Source of the DNA: Rhexocercosporidium sp. MPI-PUGE-AT-0058
Taxonomy: Eukaryota; Ascomycota; Leotiomycetes; Helotiales
Length of the DNA: 64,000 nucleotides
Direction: 5' to 3'
NCBI GenBank assembly: GCA_020746875.1
Contig: JAGTJL010000001.1
Span: 558,001-622,000, forward strand
Shown here one piece after another: positions 1 through 12,700 of this stretch. A model generated the notes under the pieces. It worked only from the letters and a program-made list of their open reading frames with translations, was not told the DNA's origin and ran no database searches. Every line of letters starts with the position of its first letter. The first letter of the stretch is position 1. The translations under genes and the position numbers were made by a program.

Positions 1-475
1 TTCCATCGTGCTTCGAGCATTTTCAGATCTCCATAAGACTGACGCACATCTCGTGCATTTCGAAATCTATCTCTTCTCGATTCCCTACCACCATATTAAA
101 CCGCAACACTTTACCTTTCTCTAATTTCTCAAGGTCTTCTAGGCATCTCAGGCACTCCTATAGCTTCTCTTTAAATCCCCGGTTGAACTTCTGCGAAGCT
201 CACACAGCTTTTACAACACGATTTCTAAGTCTAACCTTGGCGCGCCGTTGCTGTTTACTTGAACTCGGTATCAAACAAGAGCCTTCATCATCTGCAAGGT
301 AAGTTCTCACACATGTTGCGCAGCCCATGCCACAGCTCCTTCTTCCACACACGTCTTCATCTATCATTCAACATCCCTCGTCGGCTTTTTCGGTTATTTC
401 TTCCGTCCTTGCAGCACAATTCAAGTTTCGAGCGTCTCTTCATGACAGGAGCTAACCATCCCGTAGATAAATACC
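1..475 (+). promoter_or_regulatory. Upstream region and probable 5' UTR intron of the first gene
   Basis: No gene is visible. A consensus donor (gtaagt, first base 299) and an acceptor after a pyrimidine-rich stretch (ccttgcag, ending 414) outline a likely 116-nt intron in the 5' leader of the gene starting at 476. This is inference from splice motifs only. Confidence 0.45.
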
Positions 476-2278
476 ATGGAGTCGAACAAGCGCAATGACG
501 AACCTGGTTGCAAGTCTGCCACCCTCTCCGCACGTGTACTCAGAGATATCGGTACCCACCGTGCGTCCTCCACAATTGCAGTCTCACTTCCTACTCCTTC
601 TACCAATAATTCTTACAAACCCCTGAGCTCAGATAATATCTCGGCTATCCATGACGCCCTCTGTCCTCAAGCTGATGCCCACGCCATGGGTGTCATTTGC
701 CAAACTTGCCGTACCATTTTAATGCCATGGTTGGATACGCTACCTCAGTTTGTTGTTGACGAGGAAGTACTCGAAAAAGGCCCCCGAGGATCAATCGTCA
801 GAGGTGTCCTTCTTCAGAATCCCGAGGCAGTGGCTGTTCTGACTGTAGTCGCAAGCCTGGAGATCACCAGCAAGAGATATGACGAGGTCGATGGACTTGT
901 GGAAATTATGCAGTATTACCGCAAGGCTGCGGCTGCTGGTATGCGAGTGGCAGACATCCATCGGGTCCTCTTGAGAGTCTCCTCCCCAGCTCATGATCTT
1001 CCAGCCATTGCTGATACCATCAACACCGCCCTTAAAAATCCCATGCTCACAGCAGAAGAGTACACTGCCAACGTTAAAGTCGAGCTCGCTGCAGTTGCTC
1101 CTCTCCGTCCAACCTACGGCCGATCACCCCTCCTATTCCCTGCCAGAGCAGTTGGTCGATCCCTCGAGCGAAACATGTCTCCACAAGAGAATTCCGCCTC
1201 GAACGATCGGGTTCCTACATTCGGCGAGTCCAAGCGTCCAGTTGTTCGAGGTACCGACTCTCACGCACCACCGAAGGAAAAGGGACCTTGGGAGTTTGTG
1301 CCAGGATCCATAATCACGAAAGCTATCGTCGGTGAACCTGAGCCGCACAAGTACTTCTTGGTGCGGCAATCAATTGATGATCCCGCCAAGAAGGATGTTC
1401 GTCAATACCCATCGTGGGAGACTATGGTAAGTCATATAATTTTCCTGGGGGGATGGTGGCAAAAACAAGTCATCTTACTAACTTACTTTCAGGATTGGAA
1501 TGAACCTAGGGATATCGCAAAATTCAACAAGTGGCAACAGCAGATTAAGGACCGCGTTGCAGATACACCTGCTGCTCTGCCACGTGTATGGACCCAAGCC
1601 GAGAAAGATGTTCTTAAGCACGCCATTGAAGCTGCTCTTGCGCGCGGATTGACGCGAAATAACATCAACTGGGATGAGATCGCACAAAGTCTCTCTGATC
1701 ATTTCGCCGAGAAGACCCAATATGCAGGCGAACCACTGGCTCAAGCCACTAAACTCAAGAATGACGACACAATCACCGCCCCTCACCACAAGCAACCCAA
1801 AAAGCTGAAGGAAGACCGTGTTGGCAGAGTTGTGAGAAGTGGTACGGCTGTCAGGAGCCAGGCCAGGAAATACGGCGACATTGATCTGCTTCTTCGTCTC
1901 TCCAAGAATTCCAAGCTTCATGGCAGTCGGGATGATGCTGGAAATTACGATGCTGATATCACTGAAGATGATGATGCTAGCATTCTCCCTGACTACATGG
2001 ACGGCGAGACTGGAAATAACGCCCATGGTGGTTGTTATGAAAACCTAGGACTCAAGGCAGCCAAGCCAACTATGCGAGCAAAGTCAGCCAAGGGAACCAA
2101 GCGACGCAGATCACGAAGCCCAGATGCCAGCTCGAAGCGTCCCAAAGCCCCTCCCAAGCCTTCACCAACTAGCGCTGAGAGCTTCGCCAATGAGGTTGCC
2201 AAGATTTCTCCTTGGTTCAAGCGCAAGGTCACGAAGCCAACTCCTAGCTCCGAACCACTCGACGGCGACTTCGTTTGA
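476..2278 (+). CDS. Hypothetical nuclear protein with a Myb/SANT-like helix segment
   Basis: I do not recognise a named family. Two exons fit, 476..1426 and 1493..2278. The 66-nt intron (gtaagt donor, actttcag acceptor) is a multiple of three and has no stop, so the frame stays open through it; spliced, the product is 578 residues. The central part is conserved-looking and rich in Trp and acidic residues, including a segment starting RVWTQAEKDVLKHAIE that resembles a Myb/SANT first helix. The C-terminal third is basic and low in complexity, with a GTKRRRSRSP-type nuclear localisation signal and a proline/serine tail. A chromatin or transcription role is only an inference. The ATG at 476 follows the probable leader intron and opens the long frame. 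Confidence 0.8.
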   Translation: MESNKRNDEPGCKSATLSARVLRDIGTHRASSTIAVSLPTPSTNNSYKPLSSDNISAIHDALCPQADAHAMGVICQTCRTILMPWLDTLPQFVVDEEVLEKGPRGSIVRGVLLQNPEAVAVLTVVASLEITSKRYDEVDGLVEIMQYYRKAAAAGMRVADIHRVLLRVSSPAHDLPAIADTINTALKNPMLTAEEYTANVKVELAAVAPLRPTYGRSPLLFPARAVGRSLERNMSPQENSASNDRVPTFGESKRPVVRGTDSHAPPKEKGPWEFVPGSIITKAIVGEPEPHKYFLVRQSIDDPAKKDVRQYPSWETMVSHIIFLGGWWQKQVILLTYFQDWNEPRDIAKFNKWQQQIKDRVADTPAALPRVWTQAEKDVLKHAIEAALARGLTRNNINWDEIAQSLSDHFAEKTQYAGEPLAQATKLKNDDTITAPHHKQPKKLKEDRVGRVVRSGTAVRSQARKYGDIDLLLRLSKNSKLHGSRDDAGNYDADITEDDDASILPDYMDGETGNNAHGGCYENLGLKAAKPTMRAKSAKGTKRRRSRSPDASSKRPKAPPKPSPTSAESFANEVAKISPWFKRKVTKPTPSSEPLDGDFV

Positions 2279-4584
2279 TCTTCTCGAGTCTTCTATTGAA
2301 TATGGGCTCTGTTTGTCTTTATTTTCGAGATTGAGTTTCTTCATCGGCTGAATCGATGGTTGGATCGACACTTATATGCTTTTCAACGATCTACGAAGGT
2401 CCTGAATGTGGGAGGACCACTTGAGGATCATGTCATGATACAGATCAGGATACGAAATCTTCTCTTCTTCCATGCCGCTTACGATATTCACTAGGACTAA
2501 AATTCTGTTGGGTGCTTCTCCAGATGAAGACACCTTGGTACGGGGCAACTTTTGCTCCTTCCAGGCGAACAAGATTGCCCGCATTTGATCAGCACCTTCA
2601 TGTTTCTCTATGGGAAATGGATCTGGTCTGTGTCTCTATTTGCGTTTTTCTTTTCTTTCTCGACAGAGGGATTGTACTCAGAGTTCACGAGCTCAAGCTG
2701 TATTTCTATCTTCTCTTCTGATGATGGATGCATTCGCAACATGCTTCTTGCTTTTGCCTCCTCCCAATCTACTTTTTTCCACGTCATGTAAACGAACATG
2801 CATGATGTCCTCAATAGTCGAGTTCCTCGTCGATTGCTAGCACCGTCGGGCCACTGTCTGAAGGGTGGGCGATAACCATCGGTAAATGATCTGTTGGTGA
2901 AGGAGAGCACTTTTGTACTTAATGATTCTTTTTCTTTCTGTAATTGGTGCGTCTTTTCCCTTCTTCTTTGCAGTGCGAAAAGGGACCGGAGGTGGATGAG
3001 AGAGATCTTCACTTGCACAATGGCATGGCAGACAAATAAACAGATAAACAAACAAATCAACTTTCTTGGGCAGCTTGAAGTGACATTACGTGAGAACACC
3101 AGTCTTCTCTCTTAGCCGAATCTTGACAAACATTAACTCCCCTGCGTTATTTCATCATTGTTTAATGAGTCGCTCTAGATTAATTTGGCTTATCTTCCAG
3201 ATCAGTCGACAAGTATAGATGTACAAGCGCGCATCTCATGGACGTTCAATAATCAAAGAATAAGTTGCTGTAGCGAGCGCGCTGCCCTATTTGCGAGACT
3301 CTAGGAGGAGTTACGGACTTGGAGCTACATGAACCACATTCAGAAGTTTGGAGAAAAATCGTTTCAAGGAAGCTGCAGAAGACGTGGGGTCTTTTGTTGT
3401 TATAGAGGGTAATTAGTCTAAGAGCATGAATGCCAGAATCGTCATCATGAAAGGGTTTGGTAACAGGTGAAGTGATTGGACTGCAGTAAATTTGCATACA
3501 TGACGAGCGAGGATATAAATTACCATAAGGAGAGTTTTCCTCCTTCACTTAACTTGCACCACAGCATCGAATGACACAGTAACTTCCTTGTCATTCCCCT
3601 CCATATTCGCAGAGTGATCGGAGAAGCCGTAAGGATCGGAAACGAAGTGGAGCACTGTCTGTGGGTTGGTGAGATGCATCTACTGTCGCGCATAATCCCA
3701 TGGCATGGAGCGCGAAACATGGCAATGGGAGAAGTCAAAGTTGGGAGGCTTCTAATATTGCTCAGTTGAGTGGGCAATGGAGTTCTCGAATCCATTCAAT
3801 AGTACTCAGTGGAGTAAGAGAGCCAAGGGTTGAAGTTTAAACTCATTTGGTGGAACGATTGGCTCGAGATGTCTTCCCCTGATAGTTGGCAATATTCATA
3901 AAACCTCCCACGCAAACCTCCCACCACAGCAGCATGTTGAACTAATGGTTCTCTATTCTCGTCATCAAAGCTGCAACATGGCATTATTTTTTTATGTATT
4001 CCAGCATCATTCCTCATCATTGATCTATTTCTCTCTGGTTCCTTTCCTAGAGAGGAAGACTTAGGGTGAAGCGAGCGAATTTGAGCGACGCATTCCTTGA
4101 CGTAGCGGGGGGATGACAGATGATAGTCAAGTCTGAACGATTATCTAAGACATAACGTAGACCCAAGGCGAATTTATGGTCATTGACTGAATGAAAGTTG
4201 TTAGGAAGCCAAGGTAGGAAAGAGCATGCCATTTAAACGAAGATGATGTATTGGCACACTGACCACACGCCTCAAGACTTCCATCCAGCAATAAGGTATG
4301 CGATGTCAGTCAGCCAGTCTTCTTGATATCGGCAGAGGATTTCTACTTATATGTCTAAAATGACCGCGGGGAGAACGCTAAAGGATTGGATGAGTGCTGG
4401 CCTGGGCTCGATATCACTGATGCAAGATTTGGAGCATGAAATCAACAACAGAAGAGAAAGACAACTTTGCCAAATTGCTAGCGACTCACCGTCGGTATAC
4501 GAACATCAAGCAACGTAGCCCAAATCGAACAGCGATGGAACCAAATCTATCATGGTAGTCTAATATACACTCTCATCCCCAAAT
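2279..4584. other. Intergenic, no gene recognised
   Basis: About 2.3 kb between two genes whose 3' ends face each other. Only short open frames without family features occur on either strand. It probably holds the 3' UTRs of both neighbours. Confidence 0.6.
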
Positions 4585-7500
4585 CTACAATTCATCCTTC
4601 TTCGAAACCGTACCTGTCTTCTCCACCTCTAGCGTTCTACTCTTCGTGTTCTTCTCCGTAGCAGCTGCAGTCGCACTCACGGGCAAACCCTTCCTCTTCC
4701 TATCCACCGCGGCAATCTCATCGTCATACACCGTCCACTCGGGAACCTGTCGTCTAGCTCTGTCGAGCTTCGGTTCTTTCGTCTGCGGGTTATTGCACAG
4801 ATCGATCGTCTTTGCGTCTTTCAACGCTTCATCACTACACCATGTCTCGCACCAGAGCCACTCTTGTGGGAGGCTGTGAATGGGCAGAATAGTCTGCATG
4901 TGATTGGGGAGATCCTGGTCCAAGTTGGACAAACTATTCGGATCGGCGGACAGCTGGTGGTACTGCTGGCGGAGACGATCCCCAGCTGCGATCTGGCGGA
5001 AGCGGTGCAGATCAACAACGTAAAGGGCTGAGATGTGATAAGGTAGGCCGCGAAGGAATTTCTCCCAGTATCCTTGTTTCCAGAAGCGGAATCCTTCCAT
5101 TTCTGTGCGACTGTCGCACATAGGCGTGAAGCCGTATGGCGCGCCTTTGAGATCATGGTTGACGAGTTCCATCATGTCGGTGCGTACAATCTGGTCTGCG
5201 TCGACGAAGATGACTTTGTCAAGCGAGAGGGGAAACAGAACGTCCAGGAAGAGGATCTTGTATCCCCAGATCTCGCGCTGCTTTTCGGTTTGTGCGCGGA
5301 GCCAGTGGGGCCACTTGTAGGTGACCATTTCGTACTTGAAGCCGTATTCAGCGGCCAGGTAGGGGATGAAGTCCTTGAAGGAGGGGGAGAGGAACTGTTC
5401 GATGAACCAGAACTTGACGGTGTGCTTGGTGTGCTTCATGACACTGACCATCATGATGTTCAGCATGCGCTCGTAGAGGTGGCCGCTGGCAACGGAGAAG
5501 ATGTTGATATCTGCTTGGACTTCCTTCTCGACGCTCTTGGTGCCTTTCCCCAGGATCCCTTGAGCGAAGTTGAGGCCGCGGGAAACGAAGTCCATTTTTG
5601 ATTCCGCTTTCGTTTCGAGAACGTCTTCAGTCTCCATGCCAGACTTGCGGGAGATACGGGGATAAAGAGTTGCTCCTTTGAAGCTCATCAAGACCACCTC
5701 TGTATTCTCGTCACCTGGGGTTGGGCTCCAACCCTTGGATCCCACACTGTCGATGCTGAAGATCTCGGCGCTCCTGCCTTCAAGCAAATCGATCTTGTAG
5801 TAACCAGGATTTGCCTTAAATTGGAAGTAGCCAAGGTTGGACATAATGATTGTATCAGCTGTATGTGGATCTCTTTCGGTGCCAAGAGTAAGTTGCACAC
5901 CCCTTGGAGCTCCACCACCAGGAATCTCACGAGAATGACCTTCGATAAGAATGTTTTCTAGCTCATATAGCGCTTCGACATCTGTCTTGATCGAGCTGAG
6001 CTTGATGTTGTCCAAGTCATAGATAGAGACTTTAGGAGCAACAAGCCAAGCTGGAGGAACATCCATGCCAAGGTTCAATAGCGCTTCTTGTGGGACACCC
6101 TTGAATGATGCTCCAAGTGGGAGCAGTGCCCCAGCATCATCGAAGGTTGGTTTCGAATCTAGCACGTATCTGTAGAAACGCTTCACAGGTAACTCTTGCA
6201 AGCGTTCTTTAGGATTCAAGAATAGCTTCATGTACACGCCGTCAAGCTCTGATAGGACTTTGAGGATTGGAACCCACTTTTGTCCGACCTGGCTTGCAGG
6301 ATCTAAAAGAACAGTCAGGTGAATGCTAGCGGTCAACGCATCGCCAGTCTCCATAGATGTGTGTGTCGAATTCCAAATACCAAATTGACTCATTCTCAGA
6401 GTAGAAGCCTGCTCGAAGATACCGTCTGGTGTGTCAGAAATGGTAGAAATGGCGACAATGGACGAAATCTTGGCGGCTGCGAGAGGGGTTTCAACATTGT
6501 CAGATAGACCGAGAGATTCTAGAGCGGCATGAACTGGTGTGATGCGCTTAGCTCGCTCATACGAGAGTAACTGGGTAAAGTCTCCTTCATCAAAATCCGA
6601 GTCTGTGGGGATGGGTCCGACGAGTCGTCCGTTCAAGAGAATTGCGTTCTGACCGGGAAGAAGCTCAAGAGTTTTGATCAAAGGATCCGCCCCGCGCCAG
6701 TACTCAATTGCATGGTCATGTACCTTCTGGCCCGGAGCTGCCAAATCAGCTGTCAAGACAGCAGTCAAATCATTAATGTGCGGGAATGCTTTGTTATCGT
6801 TCGTCTGCATGTGACTGAACAGATCATTGCTGAGTCCTGCCTCGGCTGCATCTGGGGCAGTATTGTGTACGATGACAAGTTCAACCGAAGGATTGGCTTC
6901 GCGGAAGACGGCCGCTGTGGCCAGTAGCTTCTCACCCGCTTTCGATTCCAGGTCTGCGATCAAGATCATATGAGCCCAGTCAGCCTTTGCCGCAGAGGCA
7001 TCGGCTTCAATGCGTGGCAATATGTTTAAGATATCTAGGTTGTCTCCAACAATTTTGTTGACGTCAAAGATCTTGAGAGCTTTTTCGTCTTCGGGCACAA
7101 TAAGTGCATTTCGCCGAGTCGATGCCTGTACGAGGAAGTACAATGGCAACCAGCTATCGTCTTCAAACGTCCCAGTGAAAATGGCTTGTTGTAGAATTTG
7201 AAGATCAGTCGTAACTCTCTGGCTCATTGACTGGAGCCAATTCTCATCGCGAGGAAGCGCGACTCCGTCGACGAACATCGGCGGAATCTTGCTGTCAGCA
7301 GCCAATCGTCGGATCCATTGTTGAGAACCCTCTATTTGACCTCTGTAGCTTTCAGGTTCAAGTACTTCTTCCAATGTAAAAGCCGTTTTATCTGTTCGGG
7401 CCTTGCGCTCCCCAACTGCGATTTTGAAGCTTTCGGCTGTTGGCGTTGAGAGTGTCTCTCTAGTGTACGCAGCTTCAAGATATGCCATTGCAGCTGTAAT

Positions 7501-9218
7501 TCCGTATGTGTCGAGCAAATGATACACGACCTTTGCGTGCTCTAGCTGGTGAGGGCTGCTGGTCAAAGGAACGAGTCCTATACGAATGGCAAGTTTCCTC
7601 TTTACGAAACTCAACAGGGTGTCTGCTACAATCAACACATCTTGAGGATTGGTAAAGTCCACAGGCAGAATAACATTGAAGGCATCTCTACGGCAAGTAG
7701 GCAGTTGGCCAGGATAGACACGTTGGAGAAACTACAAAATTAGCCGCGGAAAACAACGTGGTCGAATAGACTTACAGCATTCAGCGAGGTGGGCCACTGC
7801 TCGTAGCGCTTGTCCTTTTCAATATCATTCATCCAAATGATTACATTTCCACCCTCAATGTCATCCCTCCAATCGAATCTTTGGGGTTCGTCTTCTGCCT
7901 TCACAGTAGCGACTGCCTCATGAGACAATAGCTGAATTGCTTGAGATCCAGTTAAACCAAGGTCTTTCACGCCGTTGATCAGCTTTCTCTCCTTGCGGAA
8001 TATGTCGAGCAGGTCCAAAGCCTCAATTTGTCTTTCGATCAGCTGGACGCCATTCATCCAAATAATATTGCCACCCGCCGGTACTAGCTGGGCACGATTA
8101 TATTCGTGCTCGCTTACAAAATCGTTGGAGACATTGTGCGATGCAATTGCGCTGGAATACTTGGGAAAGTCCTGGGATAGCTTTACAAGCGAATCGAGAG
8201 GGTTTTCACTTTGCAAAATGAAACTTGAAGCCTTCAGACCCAGAGAGAATAGCTCTGAGGAGGAGAGGGGCTTCAAATCCGCAAATTCTTCACCCTCATC
8301 CTCAAATTTCACCTCTTTCCCCGGAGTTGCACTAACGAGTTTGCTTTCGCTTTCCTCTCGATCATCGATCACGATGTAATCAGTTCGCTTGAGTGCAAGC
8401 TCTACGCCGTATCCAGGGATAATCAATGGCTTATCTTCAGCATTGAGAGACTTTCTGTGCCTGATCCTGTAAGAGGTTTTCCCTTCCCGAGCAGTCTTCA
8501 CAAGAGTCTTGTGGAATTTGCCAAATGCTGGTGAAGTGATATCTGCATACAGAATTGAGGCAGGCGATGAAGGGTTCCCCAGTACTCGGTCAAACTGGAG
8601 CTCCTGAATTTGTCTGCCAGCCACCAAGTCAGCCACTAAACTTCCAAGCGGATTTGGAACCTTACGAGTCTCCACTGATATCTCCATGAGCTGTATCCAA
8701 AGCTGGTGAACAATATTGCTTCCCATTGAAGAGAACCCAGACCGGACACGATGTGTCTTGTTCCGCCTTCAATGATGGTTCCGCAGCAGTGTGGTAATAT
8801 TGGTAATGTGCCTCGATGCGAGGAGCTGACGCCCGCATAGATAATGCAAACTGCCAGGAAGACAAGGTTTCCGGGCTGAGCATATGTCCATCATCTTTCA
8901 AGACCTGGACGAACTTCTCGAACAGTTCTTTATCCGTTGAAGCTTTCGAGAAATACCCTTCGGCAATTCGATCGAGTAGAGGAAAATAGGACGTTGCATT
9001 TTCGTTCCCCGCAGTTTCTCTACGACTTGTTAGTATAGATCTTCGAACCCAGAGTAATACAGGACTTCGTACAGTAGTTCCAAGAGATATGGTGCAGAGG
9101 AAAACGATGCCTTCATTCCCACATTTATGGAAGGGCTCGCAGAAACACATAACGAATGGAGGTATGTAGTTGCCAGTAGAGCTCCTGTCAAGCCCCACGG
9201 CATACTGAGGAGTCCCAT
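4585..9218 (-). CDS. UGGT: UDP-glucose:glycoprotein glucosyltransferase (ER folding sensor)
   Basis: This ER-lumen enzyme re-glucosylates N-glycans on misfolded glycoproteins so that they re-enter the calnexin cycle. Four exons on the minus strand, 9073..9218, 8666..9019, 7776..8613 and 4585..7731, give 1494 residues, the usual family length. The N-terminus is a signal peptide followed by the SPSINVGMKASFSSAPYLLE stretch typical of the family. Long thioredoxin-like and beta-sandwich regions follow. The C-terminal GT24 catalytic domain (about residues 1190-1440) has a DAD metal-binding motif in FVDADQIVRTD and a NLDQDLPN motif. The protein ends in the ER retrieval signal KDEL. Introns are 53, 52 and 44 nt; the 44-nt one is near the lower size limit. 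I chose the ATG at 9218 because it directly precedes the signal peptide; an upstream in-frame ATG at 9299 adds 27 residues. Confidence 0.96.
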
Positions 9219-9729
9219 CTTGGGACTTGGTGGGGGTGTCGAGTTATGTGGTGTTGAAAAGGGGAAATGTTTCTGATAGTTCTTGACAACCAGCTTCAAG
9301 TGACGAATAATCTGTTGTCCGCCAGCGGAAGGACTTATGAACTTATGATCAAGGTAAACTGAATCGCAGCATTTTTCTCGACTTGAAAAGAGTCCGCAAA
9401 ATCAATGCGACGAGGCTGAGATATACTACCTACTAAGTGTTGACTCTTGGGGCCACCTTGCTAGAAGCTCTTGAAGCTCTGACGCGCGTATGCCTGAGGC
9501 TTCCACCGCCTTAGGATCCGGCCACAAATCGCAACGTAGTTTGGATCCCCTCAAGCACCAGACACACAAACCGCCAACCTCGACATCATCTCTTCCCGAC
9601 TGAACACCTACGAAATTTCTCTGGGTACGTTTCTGCAAAGGAACCTACAGAAGAAGCCCGCCGTCCAGAAACCTGCCACCATTCATGCGAGAAACCTAGG
9701 TGTCCTCGTTCCTCGCAGCGTCGGTCAAG
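9219..9729. promoter_or_regulatory. Shared promoter region of the divergent UGGT and alpha-COP genes
   Basis: The 511 bp separating two divergent secretory-pathway genes must hold both promoters. I found no clear UPR element or other named site by eye. Confidence 0.6.
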
Positions 9730-12700
9730 ATGACTTCCTCCTCCCCCTCCCCCAATATGCTTACGAAGGTATGTATTGCTGGTCCCAAATGGGCCACAGA
9801 TATGTACATGCATATGCATATGCTAACATCTTGGTAGTTCGAGTCTAAATCCTCGAGGGCAAAGGGCATTGCCTTTCATCCCAAAAGGTAGCCTCCACTG
9901 CCCCTTCCGCGCGCATTCGCAGCTGATAATTGCCAGACCATGGATTCTCGTATCTCTTCACTCTTCGACTATTCAATTATGGGACTACCGTATGGGAACG
10001 TTGATTGATCGTTTTGAGGAGCACGATGGGCCAGTTCGAGGAGTCGACTTCCACAAGACACAACCCCTCTTCGTTTCTGGTGGAGACGATTACAAGATCA
10101 AGGTCTGGTCATATCAGACTCGCAGATGCCTTTTCACCTTGAACGGACATTTAGATTATGTCCGCACGGTCTTCTTCCATCATGAGCTTCCTTGGATCAT
10201 TTCCAGCTCGGATGACCAGACCATTAGGATTTGGAACTGGCAGAACAGATCGTTAAGTAAGTCAGGCTACGCCCCTTGGAGAAGTCTGGACTAATTGAGG
10301 TCTCAGTCTGCACAATGACCGGACATAACCACTATACAATGTGCGCTCAATTCCATCCCAAGGACGACTTGGTAGTTTCGGCTTCGTTGGATCAATCTGT
10401 CCGTGTCTGGGATATTTCTGGCCTACGGAAAAAGCACTCGGCTCCTACGTCGATGACATTCGAAGACCAAATGTCGAGAGGAAACCAGAACCAGGCGGAC
10501 ATGTTTGGTAATACAGATGCTGTAGTGAAATTCGTTTTGGAGGGGCACGACAGAGGTGTGAACTGGGTAGCTTTCCATCCTACGCTACCCCTTATTGTGT
10601 CAGCCGGCGATGACAGATTGGTCAAACTTTGGAGAATGAGCGAAACGAAGGCTTGGGAGGTCGATACTTGCAGGGGCCATTTCCAGAACGCATCGGGCTG
10701 TTTATTCCATCCTCACCAGGACTTGATTTTGTCAGTGGGTGAAGATAAGACGATTCGGGTCTGGGATCTCAACAAACGCACATCGGTACAATCCTTCAAG
10801 CGAGAGAATGACCGATTCTGGGTTATTGCCGCTCATCCAGAGATCAACCTGTTCGCTGCTGGACACGACAATGGAGTTATGGTCTTCAAGCTTGAACGGG
10901 AACGCCCAGCGTCCGCCTTCTACCAGAACAACCTATTCTTCATCACGAAAGATAAGCAAGTTCGATCCTATGACTTCCAGAAGAATCTTGAAAGCCCAAC
11001 GTTGTTGACTTTGAAGAAGCTTGGCAACCCATGGGTTCTACCCCGGTCCTTGTCGTTCAATCCAGCGGAGAGAGCTATCCTGGTCACTACCCCAGCAGAT
11101 GGTGGCTCATACGAGCTCATCAACTTGCCGCGAGACGGCTCTGGGGATGCTACGGACACCAAGCGAGGACAAGGAAACTCAGCCGTGTTCGTTGCGCGCA
11201 ACAGATTTGCCGTCTTCACAGCTGCCAATCAGCAAATTGATATCAAGGATCTCTCCAATTCCACCACCAAAACTATCAAGCCTCCCACCGGAACTACTGA
11301 TATCTACTTTGGAGGAACTGGAAATCTTCTTCTCATCACACCTACCGCCGTTCACCTCTACGATATTCAGCAAAAGAAAGTCACAGCTGAATTGGCTGTT
11401 AGTGGTGTTAAGTATGTTGTCTGGTCTAACGATGGATTGTATGCCGCTCTCCTCAGCAAGCACAACGTCACAATCGTCACCAAGACTTTAGAACAAGTCA
11501 GCACGCTTCACGAGACTATCAGAATCAAGAGCGCAACTTGGGATGATGCAGGTGTTCTTCTCTACTCGACTCTCAACCACATCAAGTACACTTTACTCAA
11601 TGGCGACAACGGCATCGTTCGAACTCTTGATCAGACAGTTTATCTTGTCCGTGTAAAGGCCCGAACTGTTTACTGCCTCGATCGAAGCGCTAAGCCGAAG
11701 ATCTTGAACATCGATCCCACAGAATATCGCTTCAAGCTTGCTCTTGTCAAGCGAAACTATCAGGAGATGTTGGAGATTATCAAAAACTCCAGTCTGGTTG
11801 GCCAAAGCATCATTTCATACCTCCAAAAGAAGGGTTACCCAGAAATCGCCTTGCAGTTTGTTCAAGATCCACAGACAAGATTTGAACTTGCCATCGAATG
11901 TGGCAACTTAGATGTCGCTGTTGAGATGGCCAAGCAATTGGACAGACCCAAGCTTTGGTCGCGACTGACTACCGAAGCTCTTGCTCATGGCAATCATGAA
12001 ATTGTTGAGATGTCCTACCAGAAGTTGAGACAATTTGACAAGCTCTCCTTCCTCTACCTCGCCACCGGCGATGAAGCAAAGCTCACTCGAATGGCAAAGA
12101 TTGCGGAGCATCGTGGTGATTTTACAGCTCGTTTCCAAAATGCTTTGTATCTGGGAGATGTCGCTGACCGGATAGCTATGTTCAAGGAAATTGACCTTTG
12201 TGAGTGCTGCGTCATGCCAGTGGATAATAACGCGCTAATATCTTCAGATCCTCTCGCCTACATGACTGCCAAAGCCCATGGCCTCGAAGAAGAATGCGAA
12301 TCTATCTTAGAAGCCACTGGTCTCACGGAAGATCAAATAACACTCCCAGCTATTGGCTCCCCGCTCTCCCCTCCAAAACCGATCGTGCCTACATACAAGG
12401 CTAACTGGCCAACGAAGGCAACATCTCAATCCACCTTTGAGAAGGCCCTCCTCGGACAAGAAACGTTTGATGAGGGCCCCGCAGCTGTGGCAAATGGCTT
12501 CGGAGATGATGCTGGTGATGAGGAAGGTGTCACACGTAATGGCACCCTCGTCGAGGTCGATGACGATGAGGACGCTGGTGGATGGGACATGGGCGATGAT
12601 ATTGTTCCTGAAGTCGAGAGTGACTTCGTCAATGTCGATAGTACAGAGGCGGGTGGTGCTGGAAGCAGCGAAGCAGACATTTGGGCGCGAAATTCGCCTA

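Noticed and set aside
5074..5601. 175-codon plus-strand frame
   Set aside because: Antisense shadow of the UGGT catalytic domain; composition is that of a reverse-read acidic/aromatic gene.
9219..9729. A shared unfolded-protein-response element for UGGT and alpha-COP
   Set aside because: I looked for ERSE/UPRE-like motifs on both strands and found no convincing match.
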